A stretch of DNA of 6,940 bases from Gemmatimonadota bacterium. GTDB lineage: Bacteria > Gemmatimonadota > Gemmatimonadetes > Gemmatimonadales > Gemmatimonadaceae. Every line of letters begins with the position of its first letter. Positions within the stretch are counted from its first letter, which is position 1. Below, one piece after another: positions 1 through 6,621 of this stretch. The notes below the pieces were generated by a model. That model did not search any database. It saw nothing but the letters and a program-made list of their open reading frames with translations, and was not told the origin of the DNA. A program made the position numbers and the translations under genes. The stretch is from assembly GCA_003222065.1 (NCBI GenBank), contig QHUV01000127.1, forward strand, positions 1 through 6,940, written 5' to 3'.

Positions 1-667
1 CGTCATCGATCACCATGTGGCGTCGGATGATCCGGCCGGAGACATCGTGTTCGCCGACACCTCGGCGTGCGCGACGGGAGAGCTGATCTACGACCTCGCG
101 TGCGAGCTCGACCTGGCGATCACGCCGGAGATCGCGCGCTCGTTGTACGCGGCGATTCTCACCGACACGGGAGCGTTTCGCTACAGCAACACCACGCCGC
201 GGAGTCACGCGATCGCCGGTGATCTGCTCTCCCGAGGCGTCGATCCTGAGGAGATGTATCAGCGCGTCTACGCCTCGGCGCCGGCCGGGCGTGTTCGTCT
301 GCTCGCGGAAGTGCTGGGGAGCTTGGGCGTGGACGAGCAGTGTGGGGTTGCGTGGCTGACGATGGGAGCGGGTTCGCTCGAGCGGCATAGTGTGCGCTCG
401 GAAGACCTCGACGGCGTCGTCGAGCATGCGCGATCGATCGCCGGCACGCGCATGGCGATCTTCTTTCGCGATCTTGGCTACGGCAAAGTGAAGATTTCCT
501 TTCGGAGCACGGGCGACGTGGACGTCAATCAATTCGCGCGACGCTTCGGCGGCGGCGGGCACGTCAAGGCGTCGGGAGCGCTCGTCGCGGGGACGCTCGA
601 CGAGGTACGTGACCGCGTCGTGAGTGACGCGAAGGACTTCCTCGGCTGCGGTCCGACGGGAAGGTAA
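1..667 (+). CDS. DHH/DHHA1-family phosphoesterase, NrnA-type (5'-truncated by the window edge)
   Basis: The C-terminal two thirds or so of a DHH-superfamily phosphoesterase, probably of the NrnA type, which degrades short RNA oligonucleotides (nanoRNA) and dephosphorylates pAp in the cytoplasm. The frame is open from base 2 and the first complete codons read V-I-D-H-H, the signature DHH metal-binding motif, so the gene begins upstream; the GTG at 17 lies just after the motif and is not the real start. Further in, TDTGAFRYSN (bases 161-190) matches the conserved motif IV Asp of the DHH domain, and RRFGGGGHVKASG (about 539-577) is the glycine-rich substrate-binding motif of the DHHA1 domain. 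The stop is TAA at 665-667. The mrp-like gene follows after 9 bp. Activity on nanoRNA versus pAp or cyclic dinucleotides cannot be settled from this fragment. Family assignment is firm; the NrnA subfamily is an inference. Confidence 0.93.
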   Translation, partial: VIDHHVASDDPAGDIVFADTSACATGELIYDLACELDLAITPEIARSLYAAILTDTGAFRYSNTTPRSHAIAGDLLSRGVDPEEMYQRVYASAPAGRVRLLAEVLGSLGVDEQCGVAWLTMGAGSLERHSVRSEDLDGVVEHARSIAGTRMAIFFRDLGYGKVKISFRSTGDVDVNQFARRFGGGGHVKASGALVAGTLDEVRDRVVSDAKDFLGCGPTGR

Positions 668-676
668 ATTCCGGGA

Positions 677-1789
677 ATGTCTTCACTTCAAGAACGTATC
701 GAAGCCGCGCTTTCGCGCGTGCGGGACCCTCGCAGCGGTCGGGACGTGTTGACGGCGGAGAAGGTACGTGACATCGCGACTTCGACGGCCGGACGCGTTC
801 GCCTAACGTTGCTACTCGCCGCCGCGGACGACCCGACGCTGGCGCGCGACGTTCGTCAGGCGCTCGAGCGCGTGGAGGGCGTTACCGAGGTGCGCGTCGA
901 CGTCCGAGACGCTACCGCGCCCGTGACCACACCGGCGCGTCCCGCGGCGTCGTCCAAGCGTGCACTGCCGGTGATCGAGACGCGGCAGGCGGCGCCGCGA
1001 CCGTCGGCGCCGACGCCGGTGGCGTACCCGAACCTCGGCATGATCATCGCCGTCTCGAGCGGAAAGGGCGGCGTCGGCAAGACCACGGTCGCGACGAACC
1101 TCGCCGTGGCGCTCGCGGCGCAAGGCGCGCGCGTTGGGCTGATGGATGCCGACATCTACGGGCCGAACGTACCGCGGATGATGGGGGTCGATGAGCCACC
1201 CTCGGTCATCGACGAGAAGATCATTCCCCTCGTGGCGCATGGCGTGAAGGTGATCAGCCTCGGCTTCCTCATCGAGAAAGAGCAGCCAGCCATTTGGCGT
1301 GGCCCGATCATCATGAAGATCATCACGCAATTCGTGCGTGACGTGGCTTGGGGAGAGCTCGACTTCTTCGTTGTCGACATGCCACCCGGTACCGGCGACG
1401 CACAGCTGTCGCTGGTACAGTCGACGAATGTGAATGGCGCAATTATAGTCACGACTCCACAGGAAGTGTCCGTCGGTGACGCGCTCCGCGGTGCAAAGAT
1501 GTTCCAGCGCGTGAACGTGCCGGTATTGGGCATCGTCGAGAACATGAGTTGGTTCGAGTGCTCGCATTGCGGGAAGCCATCGGCACTGTTCGGGTCGGGA
1601 GGTGGCGAGCGTCTCGCCGCGGCCTTGGAACTCCCGCTGCTCGGTCAGATACCACTTTACCCACGCGTGTTGGAGGCCGGCGACCAGGGACAGCCGATCG
1701 TCGTCGCCGATCCGGCATCGTCAGCCGCGAAGGCGCTCGTACAAGTCGCCGATCGGGTGCGCGAGGCCGTGCACGCCACGGCGCGCTGA
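677..1789 (+). CDS. Mrp/NBP35 (ApbC)-family iron-sulfur carrier P-loop ATPase
   Basis: Cytoplasmic ATPase of the Mrp/ApbC/Nbp35 group, known for binding and transferring [4Fe-4S] clusters to apoproteins. The 370-residue length is usual for bacterial Mrp. Residues 1-80 look like a DUF59/MIP18-type domain, followed by an Ala/Pro-rich linker (about 81-118). The deviant Walker A motif GKGGVGKTT is at 129-137 after IAVSS, a switch region DADIYGPNVPR at 157-167, and FVVDMPPGTGD (231-241) matches the Walker B region of the family. The C-X2-C cluster ligand pair is C295/C298 in FECSHCG. The ATG at 677 is preceded by GGGA, with AAGG overlapping the upstream stop region. It lies 9 bp after the DHH gene and 27 bp before the MATE gene, so probably one transcript. 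All key residues are intact. Confidence 0.96.
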   Translation: MSSLQERIEAALSRVRDPRSGRDVLTAEKVRDIATSTAGRVRLTLLLAAADDPTLARDVRQALERVEGVTEVRVDVRDATAPVTTPARPAASSKRALPVIETRQAAPRPSAPTPVAYPNLGMIIAVSSGKGGVGKTTVATNLAVALAAQGARVGLMDADIYGPNVPRMMGVDEPPSVIDEKIIPLVAHGVKVISLGFLIEKEQPAIWRGPIIMKIITQFVRDVAWGELDFFVVDMPPGTGDAQLSLVQSTNVNGAIIVTTPQEVSVGDALRGAKMFQRVNVPVLGIVENMSWFECSHCGKPSALFGSGGGERLAAALELPLLGQIPLYPRVLEAGDQGQPIVVADPASSAAKALVQVADRVREAVHATAR

Positions 1790-1798
1790 CGGAGGCGC

Positions 1799-1810
1799 GC
1801 CGCCGCCGCC
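1799..1810 (+). repeat. (GCC)4 tract between mrp and the MATE start
   Basis: Four GCC triplets lie between the GGAGG at 1791-1795 and the GTG start at 1817. Because it is a triplet tract in a non-coding spacer, copy-number change would alter the distance between the ribosome site and the start without shifting any reading frame. Confidence 0.45.
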
Positions 1811-1816
1811 GCTCAG

Positions 1817-3229
1817 GTGACGTCGACAACAGAGGTCGTCGAGCCGGGAAGCGTTCCGCTCGATCCCCGTGACGGGCTCGCGCCAGTTGCCGTCGCTGAT
1901 CGCCGCACGGCGGCGCATCTCGTCCACGATTCGTTAGGCAGGACGATCGCGCGAGTCGCGCTGCCGGCCGTCGCGTCCTCGTTACTGATGACGCTCTTCG
2001 CGTCGGTCGACGCGTTTTGGGTTGGGACACGACTTGGCTCCGACGGTCTGGCGGCCGTCTCGACGTCTTTGTTCTGGATCTGGATGATGATCGCGCTGGC
2101 CGAGATGATCGGCGTGGGCCTAACGGCGGTCGCCGCGCGCCGGCACGGTGAAGGCCGTCCAACCGATGCGGCGGCGGTCGCCGGAGATGCCCTGATCTTC
2201 ACACTCGCCATCGGCATCGCTGTTTCGGCGATTGGACTTGTTGCGCTGCGCGGCCTGTTCGCTGTGATGCACACGCCGCCAGCGGTGACGGGGCTGGGCG
2301 TCCATTACCTGGGGACGTATCTACTAGGCATCCCGCTCATCTACGGATTCTTCGCCGTGGATGCGACCTTTCGCGCGTCGGGCGATACGCGAACGCCCTT
2401 CATTCTGCTCATCGCATCCGTTGCGGTGACTCTCGTGCTCGACCCGGCGCTGATGCTCGGTTGGGGTCCGCTGCCACGGTTAGGCATTGCCGGTGCCGCG
2501 ATTGCGACCGTGTGCACCCGGGGCGCAGCCTTCGCGATGGGAGTGATTCTCACGATAAGGCGAAAGTTGCTGCACTTGCGCCGCCCGCAACTGGGCTCCA
2601 TCACTGCCGTCTGCCGTGTCGGACTGCCGACAGCCGTCACTGGCATCGTGTTCAGCATTATTTATATCGCCGTCACGCGAACGGCGACGCAGTTTGGAAC
2701 GCCGGCCCTCGCCGCGCTCGGCATCGGGCATCGTGTGGAGAGCTGGCTGTTCATGGTCGGCGTCGGCTTCGGCGCGGCGACGGCGGCTATCGTTGGCCAG
2801 AACCTCGGTGCAGGGCAGCTGAAGCGCGCCGAGCGCGCGGGGTGGCTCGCGGCAGGTTTCTGCTCGGTGCTCGGCCTCGCCGCCTGTGTCGTGGACTTGT
2901 TATACGCGGAGCGGCTCGCGCGACTATTCACGAATGACGCCGCGGTTGTCATCGAAGCCGCGCGCTACCTGCGCATAGCCGCTATCTCACAGTTGGGCAT
3001 TTGCGCGGAAATCGTGCTCGAGGGCGCCCTCGGTGGCGCAGGGGAAACGCTCTCGCCGATGATCGCGTCGTCCGTCTTTACCGCGTCGCGCGTACCGCTC
3101 GTGCCGGTGATGGCGAGTCGTTGGGGAAGTACCGGAATCTGGTGGGCGATCTCGGTGACGGCGATCGGTCGAGCCCTCAGCATGATCGGACTCTGGCGGC
3201 GGGGGCGTTGGAAGCGCAGATCGGTGTGA
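1817..3229 (+). CDS. MATE-family multidrug/cation antiporter
   Basis: Inner-membrane efflux transporter of the MATE family, using Na+ or H+ gradients to expel cationic drugs or metabolites. At 470 residues with about 12 hydrophobic segments it has the usual family size. The first bundle begins near residue 44; FRASGDTRTP (185-194) is the typical MATE R-x-x-G-D-T-x-T-P loop, DPALMLGWGPLP (209-220) with RLGIAGAAIAT is the conserved block after it, and GQNLGAG (327-333) plus EGALGGAGET (402-411) are the matching motifs of the second bundle. The C-terminus is basic (WRRGRWKRRS). GTG at 1817 is the only plausible in-frame start before Met-58, inside the first membrane segment; its only good GGAGG (1791-1795) is 21 nt upstream, too far for efficient use. 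The gene is in the same frame as the preceding one, separated by its TGA and nine codons. The N-terminal 40 residues are longer than in many relatives. Substrate unknown. Confidence 0.93.
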   Translation: MTSTTEVVEPGSVPLDPRDGLAPVAVADRRTAAHLVHDSLGRTIARVALPAVASSLLMTLFASVDAFWVGTRLGSDGLAAVSTSLFWIWMMIALAEMIGVGLTAVAARRHGEGRPTDAAAVAGDALIFTLAIGIAVSAIGLVALRGLFAVMHTPPAVTGLGVHYLGTYLLGIPLIYGFFAVDATFRASGDTRTPFILLIASVAVTLVLDPALMLGWGPLPRLGIAGAAIATVCTRGAAFAMGVILTIRRKLLHLRRPQLGSITAVCRVGLPTAVTGIVFSIIYIAVTRTATQFGTPALAALGIGHRVESWLFMVGVGFGAATAAIVGQNLGAGQLKRAERAGWLAAGFCSVLGLAACVVDLLYAERLARLFTNDAAVVIEAARYLRIAAISQLGICAEIVLEGALGGAGETLSPMIASSVFTASRVPLVPVMASRWGSTGIWWAISVTAIGRALSMIGLWRRGRWKRRSV

Positions 3230-3230
3230 T

Positions 3231-3983
3231 ATGCGCCCCGTGATCACGCTACTGACAGACTTCGGCACGGCGGACGGATATGTCGCCGAGGTGAAGGGAG
3301 TCCTTCTCTCGCGGGCGCCCGAAGCGACGATTGTCGACGTGACTCACGACGTGCAGCCGCAGGACGTGGAGGCTGCCCGGTTGATCCTGGCGCGTGTTTG
3401 GCGACGGTTTCCGATGCGAACGATCCACATCGTCGTCGTAGACCCGGGCGTCGGCACCGAGCGGGCGGGTCTGGCCGTTGAGAGCGATGAGCACCTCTTC
3501 GTCGGCCCGGATAACGGCGTGCTGTCGCCGGCGCTGCTGATCGCTGATGCGCGGGCGGTAACGCTCGCCGTGCCTCATGGCGCATCGGCGAGCTTTCACG
3601 GCCGCGACGTTTTCGCGCCGGCGGCTGCCATGCTGGCGTTAGGCGCGCCGATCGACTCACTCGGTGTCGTGGCACTCGAGCCGCTGATCCGAAGAACGCC
3701 CGAGCCGCGCCGACGCGAAGACGGCGCGCTATCGGGCGAGGTGATTAGCATTGATCGGTTCGGAAATGCGATCACGAACCTCGTCGGCTTGAGGTCCGGG
3801 ATTGTCGAAGCCGGTGGCGCCGCGCTGCCACTCCGCCGAACCTACGGCGACGTTCCTTCGGGGGCGCCGATCGCGCTGGTCGGGTCGAGTGGCCTCATCG
3901 AGGTGGCGGTACGCGACGGAAGCGCCGCGCGCGTCTTGCACCTAACGAGAGGAACCACGGTCGTGTTTCGCGCAATGTCGTGA
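3231..3983 (+). CDS. SAM hydrolase (S-adenosyl-L-methionine hydroxide adenosyltransferase, DUF62)
   Basis: Cytoplasmic enzyme of the DUF62 family, which uses water (hydroxide) to split S-adenosyl-L-methionine into adenosine and methionine; the same fold includes SAM-dependent chlorinase and fluorinase. The 250-residue length fits the hydrolases. Visible family motifs: ITLLTDFGTADGYV (5-18) at the N-terminus, VDVTHD (35-40), VVDPGVGTER (69-78), FVGPDNGVL (90-98), FHGRDVFAP (122-130), IDRFGNAITN (174-183) and the C-terminal GSSGLIEVAV (218-227). The Asp-Arg-His triad described for archaeal DUF62 enzymes (Asp68/Arg75/His127 in PH0463) most likely corresponds to D71, R78 and H123. The ATG begins 1 bp after the MATE stop codon, which suggests translational coupling; GGAAG at 3210-3214 is a distant, weak ribosome site. 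No residue pattern favours halogenation over hydrolysis, but this cannot be excluded without alignment. Confidence 0.93.
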   Translation: MRPVITLLTDFGTADGYVAEVKGVLLSRAPEATIVDVTHDVQPQDVEAARLILARVWRRFPMRTIHIVVVDPGVGTERAGLAVESDEHLFVGPDNGVLSPALLIADARAVTLAVPHGASASFHGRDVFAPAAAMLALGAPIDSLGVVALEPLIRRTPEPRRREDGALSGEVISIDRFGNAITNLVGLRSGIVEAGGAALPLRRTYGDVPSGAPIALVGSSGLIEVAVRDGSAARVLHLTRGTTVVFRAMS

Positions 3984-3989
3984 ACGAGC

Positions 3990-4844
3990 TCAGTCCTCGA
4001 CCCGATCCAGCTCGATGCCGCCGAAGGTCGTCTGGGCGCGCAAATGTAGGTGATACTTGGCACGGTCCCAGTTGTCGCTGAAGTATGCGTCGCCGCGCTT
4101 CTGCAGTCCCTGCTGTTCGAACGATGCGAAAACTTTCTGAACCTCGAGGCGCACGCCGACATCTCGCGGCACATGGAGCGTCACCTTCCCGAGCGTCAAC
4201 TCGACGTCGACATTCATGTCTTGCGACCACTGGCCGCTGAAGTCGAGCTCGACGCTTCCCACGCCGCCCTGAACGCGAACCGACGCCGCGTTCGTGTTCC
4301 CGAGATTTCGCGCCTCGAAGCTTGCGGCGCCGACGTCAATGTCGAGTGAGCGCATGTGCGCCCGATTCGGAGCGGAAAAATCGAGTACTGCTTCGCTCGC
4401 GCCCGAACCCAAGCGGACGCCAAGCAAATTCAAGCCCCCGAGATCCATTGTGGCCTTCGTCGCGCCAAGCTCCAACTCGAGATCCATTGGCACGGTGCGC
4501 GAGAGCGAGAGACGCAACTCGCCCTTCGTTTGATCGTTCGTGTAGCCGCTGAATCGTCGCGACTCGCCTTGAACGCCAAGGTTGAGCATCCGTTGGGCCG
4601 CATCGTACGTGTGCACCGGAGTCGTAGTCGCTTCGTCGTACCGAAGCGTCATCGAGTAAAGCACGGGTGCGTTCGTCGCCGCGACATCGAACCGCCCGGC
4701 GCCGTAGTGGACACGCACGTGATGCTCCGCGGAATCTCTAACCTGGCGAGTTGATTCCAGAGTGCGCCATGCCTGCGAGGCAGCGACGCGCCATGGCGCG
4801 ATCGCGGCAAGCGATAACGCCATGATCCGCGCGGCGTGCTTCAC
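3990..4844 (-). CDS. Exported toast-rack / LiaF-C-like protein
   Basis: A 284-residue exported protein resembling the toast-rack (DUF2154) and LiaF C-terminal beta-sheet families, found in membrane-associated stress-response proteins. Residues 1-25 form a signal peptide (KHAAR, hydrophobic MALSLAAIAPW, likely cleavage after AASQA); there is no lipobox cysteine. From about residue 42 on the protein is alternating beta strands with repeated short motifs: LELELGATKATMDLGGL (122-138), DIDVGAASFEARNLG (168-182), VELTLGKVTLHVP (214-226), and a closing TTFGGIEL (272-279), the pattern typical of stacked toast-rack strands. The GTG start overlaps the stop of the upstream membrane-protein gene by 4 bp (GTGA) and has AAGGA 6 nt upstream, so translational coupling is likely. 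It is last in the sigma/anti-sigma operon, suggesting an envelope-stress role on the outer face of the membrane. The family assignment is by pattern, and DUF4097-like adhesin families are an alternative. Confidence 0.8.
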   Translation of the reverse strand: MKHAARIMALSLAAIAPWRVAASQAWRTLESTRQVRDSAEHHVRVHYGAGRFDVAATNAPVLYSMTLRYDEATTTPVHTYDAAQRMLNLGVQGESRRFSGYTNDQTKGELRLSLSRTVPMDLELELGATKATMDLGGLNLLGVRLGSGASEAVLDFSAPNRAHMRSLDIDVGAASFEARNLGNTNAASVRVQGGVGSVELDFSGQWSQDMNVDVELTLGKVTLHVPRDVGVRLEVQKVFASFEQQGLQKRGDAYFSDNWDRAKYHLHLRAQTTFGGIELDRVED

Positions 4845-6016
4845 GATGCGTCCTTCATTGCCGTTACGGGACGCCTCGCTGCTGCCACACCGGTAACGGG
4901 AGTCGGCGTTTGCCAGGCGAGATCTTCAGGCGCCGGCCGGCGTGTCGAACCGCCTGCACGTTGCCGAGCATCGAGGCGCTTCGTGCCGGCGCGCGACAGT
5001 ATTGCCGCGCCCAACCCAAGCGTCACAGCGACCCAGCTCACGGAAAGTGCGATGCCGCGCAGAACTGCACTGGCGACCGGCTGCCAACTGAAGATCGCCG
5101 CCAGCAGCCACAGACCCATGTACAGCACCAACCCGATGAAGAGCGCGCGAACGTTGGCGCCGCGGGCCGCGCTTGTCGATCCAGGATCGGTGCGCGACCA
5201 GAAGCCGCCGGTGAGGCGAGCAACGGCGAGGAAGCCCAGTGCGAGCAAACCGGCGACGGCGATGCAATAAGCGACGGCAGCGAACGGGATCAGCAGAATA
5301 CCGATCACCGTCAAAAAGAGTCCAATGCACAAGAGCATCAGCACCGGCAGCGCCATGATCTGACCAAGCACCCCGAACCAGAACGCCCTGGTGAAATTCC
5401 CTTCCATCGCCTCGACGACGCCGTCCATGTTCGGCTCGGCGAAGATCAGCACGCCGACACCGATGATCACCAAAACGGCAAACCAGCCAAGTACGAGCTT
5501 GACCGATTGCCATGTCGTCATCGGAACACGTGCTTGTACCGCGCGGACGACATCGCCCGTTGGCGCGCTCAGCGTGAGGCGCTCTCCGTCGATTCGACCG
5601 CCGTCGAGCACCACCCGACCACCGATCGATACAGCGTCCCCAGAGATGACGCCGCCATTGTGTACGACGATGTCGCCATCTACGACGTAGGCATTTCCGT
5701 CGAGCCGGCCGAAAACGTCCAGCGAACCCTCGGCGACCGAAACCGGCCCTCGTACCGTGGCCGCGGCAGACACAGCGCGAGGCCCGACAGTGAAGCTATC
5801 GGCAGGAGGGAGCCGGTTTCCCTCGGATCGTGTGCGAAGTTGTTGGATCCGCTTCCGAACGCGATCCGTGAGAGGCTGAGTCTGGGAGGCGCTCGCGTTG
5901 GAAGGCACAGGGCGCGTCGCGGAGCTTTGCGCGTCCGCGACCGATACCCAAAGGCTGATGAGCGCGAGCGTGACGGAAAAGAATGTCACGGCCGCGCTAG
6001 CCGGTCGTGCTGCCAT
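4841..6016 (-). CDS. Polymer-forming (bactofilin-like) multi-pass membrane protein
   Basis: A 391-residue membrane protein. Residues 1-29 look like a signal peptide (hydrophobic VTFFSVTLALISLWV, likely cleavage after VADA). A Ser/Thr/Gln-rich and basic stretch (30-75) leads to a beta-repeat region (about 77-150) with turns such as GPVSV, GSLDVFGRLDGNAY, GDIVVHNGGVISGDAVSIGGRVVLDGG, the short-rung pattern of bactofilin/polymer-forming domains. After a linker come hydrophobic segments at about 171-193, 211-234, 235-266 (perhaps two), 289-310 and 312-341, then a charged, proline-containing tail ending in a PVTG/PVTA repeat. With signal peptide first, the beta-repeat would face the periplasm, unlike cytosolic bactofilins. 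ATG starts 2 bp after the anti-sigma stop, with an AGGCGG about 8 nt upstream; its own stop overlaps the next start. Exact function is unknown; a role in envelope stress sensing is inferred from context only. Confidence 0.82.
   Translation of the reverse strand: MAARPASAAVTFFSVTLALISLWVSVADAQSSATRPVPSNASASQTQPLTDRVRKRIQQLRTRSEGNRLPPADSFTVGPRAVSAAATVRGPVSVAEGSLDVFGRLDGNAYVVDGDIVVHNGGVISGDAVSIGGRVVLDGGRIDGERLTLSAPTGDVVRAVQARVPMTTWQSVKLVLGWFAVLVIIGVGVLIFAEPNMDGVVEAMEGNFTRAFWFGVLGQIMALPVLMLLCIGLFLTVIGILLIPFAAVAYCIAVAGLLALGFLAVARLTGGFWSRTDPGSTSAARGANVRALFIGLVLYMGLWLLAAIFSWQPVASAVLRGIALSVSWVAVTLGLGAAILSRAGTKRLDARQRAGGSTRRPAPEDLAWQTPTPVTGVAAARRPVTAMKDAS
4851..4855 (-). promoter_or_regulatory. Ribosome-binding site of the toast-rack gene
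   Basis: AAGGA on the minus strand, 6 nt before the GTG start at 4844, within the end of the upstream gene. It supports GTG rather than the in-frame ATG seven codons later, which would remove the basic N-region of the signal peptide. Confidence 0.6.
4861..4899 (-). other. Potential stem-loop ahead of the toast-rack start
   Basis: CCGTTAC (4861-4867) and GTAACGG (4893-4899) are perfect 7-nt inverted copies separated by 25 nt, with a further GG/CC pairing possible past one mismatch. On the minus-strand mRNA this hairpin would sit a few bases upstream of the AAGGA of the next gene and inside the last codons of the membrane-protein gene, where the two arms encode parts of the PVTG and PVTA repeat. 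It may tune translational coupling or be a coincidence of that codon repeat. Confidence 0.3.
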
Positions 6017-6018
6017 GC

Positions 6019-6621
6019 CTATGCCCGCCTACGGCTCGAAGCGAGAGCGATTCTACGAAGGCCGAACGTGGTTGCTCCGGCGGTCACGAGAAAGCCGCCA
6101 AACAACAGCAACAGGCCGATCGTGCCGGCCTGGCTGATTAGAGCGAGCGTCTGCGAACCAAACAGGGCGAGGAGTGCATCACGCGAACCGTCCACGACGA
6201 GCTCGCGCAGCCGACTTCCCGCAATGCCTGTCCCGAAGACAAGCAGGTCCGTCTGGGACGCGAGCCATAGGATCGCGATTGTAAGCATGCTTGCGACCGT
6301 CGTCGCCAATCCGAGAGCGACGGCGCGGGCAGGTCGCGAATCGGGGACCCATTGACGCACCGCATTGCGCACCGTGTCGCGCGCGGCAACGTGCCAGGGC
6401 ACAAAGACCGGGACCTGCGCCATGACCGTATCAGCGAAGCTGAAGGAGGGCGCGAAGTGGGGCAGCTCCTCGATCGCGTCAGTCACGAGGCGGGCGTCCT
6501 CGAGCCGGGCCATGCAATCGGGGCACGAGCGAACGTGCGCCTTGAGGGGGGCAACGCCAAAACCCTCCTCGTCATCGAGGAGGAGGTCGATCTCGGTCGG
6601 GAGAAGGTGACGATGATTCAC
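6019..6621 (-). CDS. Membrane-anchored zinc-finger anti-sigma factor
   Basis: A 200-residue anti-sigma factor that would bind and silence the ECF sigma factor encoded just upstream. The N-terminal cytoplasmic part carries the ZAS zinc motif H-x3-C-x2-C (H29, C33, C36, in AHVRSCPDC), with H3/H5 as candidate fourth ligands. A linker follows, then hydrophobic segments at about 97-121 and 165-187; the loop between them (about 122-164) would be periplasmic and both termini cytoplasmic. The extreme C-terminus is arginine-rich (SSRRRA). The GTG at 6621 is the only start: the frame has a TGA 12 codons upstream and no other start codon between. There is no ribosome-binding sequence before it, in agreement with the candidate promoter immediately upstream. 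Two membrane segments are more than the single one in classic anti-sigma factors. Sigma partner and signal are inferred from adjacency. Confidence 0.9.
   Translation of the reverse strand: MNHRHLLPTEIDLLLDDEEGFGVAPLKAHVRSCPDCMARLEDARLVTDAIEELPHFAPSFSFADTVMAQVPVFVPWHVAARDTVRNAVRQWVPDSRPARAVALGLATTVASMLTIAILWLASQTDLLVFGTGIAGSRLRELVVDGSRDALLALFGSQTLALISQAGTIGLLLLFGGFLVTAGATTFGLRRIALASSRRRA

Larger units (their letters stand above)
801..3947. repeat. Dispersed octamer CGTTAGGC (six copies including near matches)
   Basis: Exact copies on either strand are at 801-808 (reverse), 1932-1939 (forward), 2118-2125 (reverse) and 3637-3644 (forward). One-mismatch copies are at 2478-2485 (GGTTAGGC) and 3940-3947 (reverse, ACCTAACG). 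All lie inside genes of the plus-strand operon and in the same codon phase, using leucine codons TTA or CTA (TTA-GGC forward, CTA-ACG reverse). No copy was found by eye in 3990-6940. Confidence 0.4.

Noticed and set aside
17..19. GTG at 17 as the true start of the first gene
   Set aside because: The frame is open to the window edge and encodes the essential DHH motif immediately upstream, so the gene starts outside the window.
812..1567. 251-codon minus-strand open frame
   Set aside because: Antisense to the Mrp-type ATPase gene, whose Walker motifs and C-X2-C pair are intact; the product is His/Arg-rich with no family motif.
1449..2162. 237-codon minus-strand open frame across the mrp/MATE junction
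   Set aside because: Arg/Pro/Ser-rich shadow frame opposite two well-supported genes.
3985..4013. CGAGCT/AGCTCG inverted repeat near the convergent stops as a shared terminator
   Set aside because: Six pairs with a long loop and no flanking T or A run; GAGCTC is palindromic by itself, so the pairing is weak evidence.
4910..6355. 481-codon plus-strand open frame
   Set aside because: It is antisense to the membrane-protein gene and most of the anti-sigma gene, both of which have signal peptide, membrane segments or zinc motif and proper junctions. Its product is a low-complexity Arg/Ala/Asp-rich chain without recognisable domains, as expected of a high-GC shadow frame.
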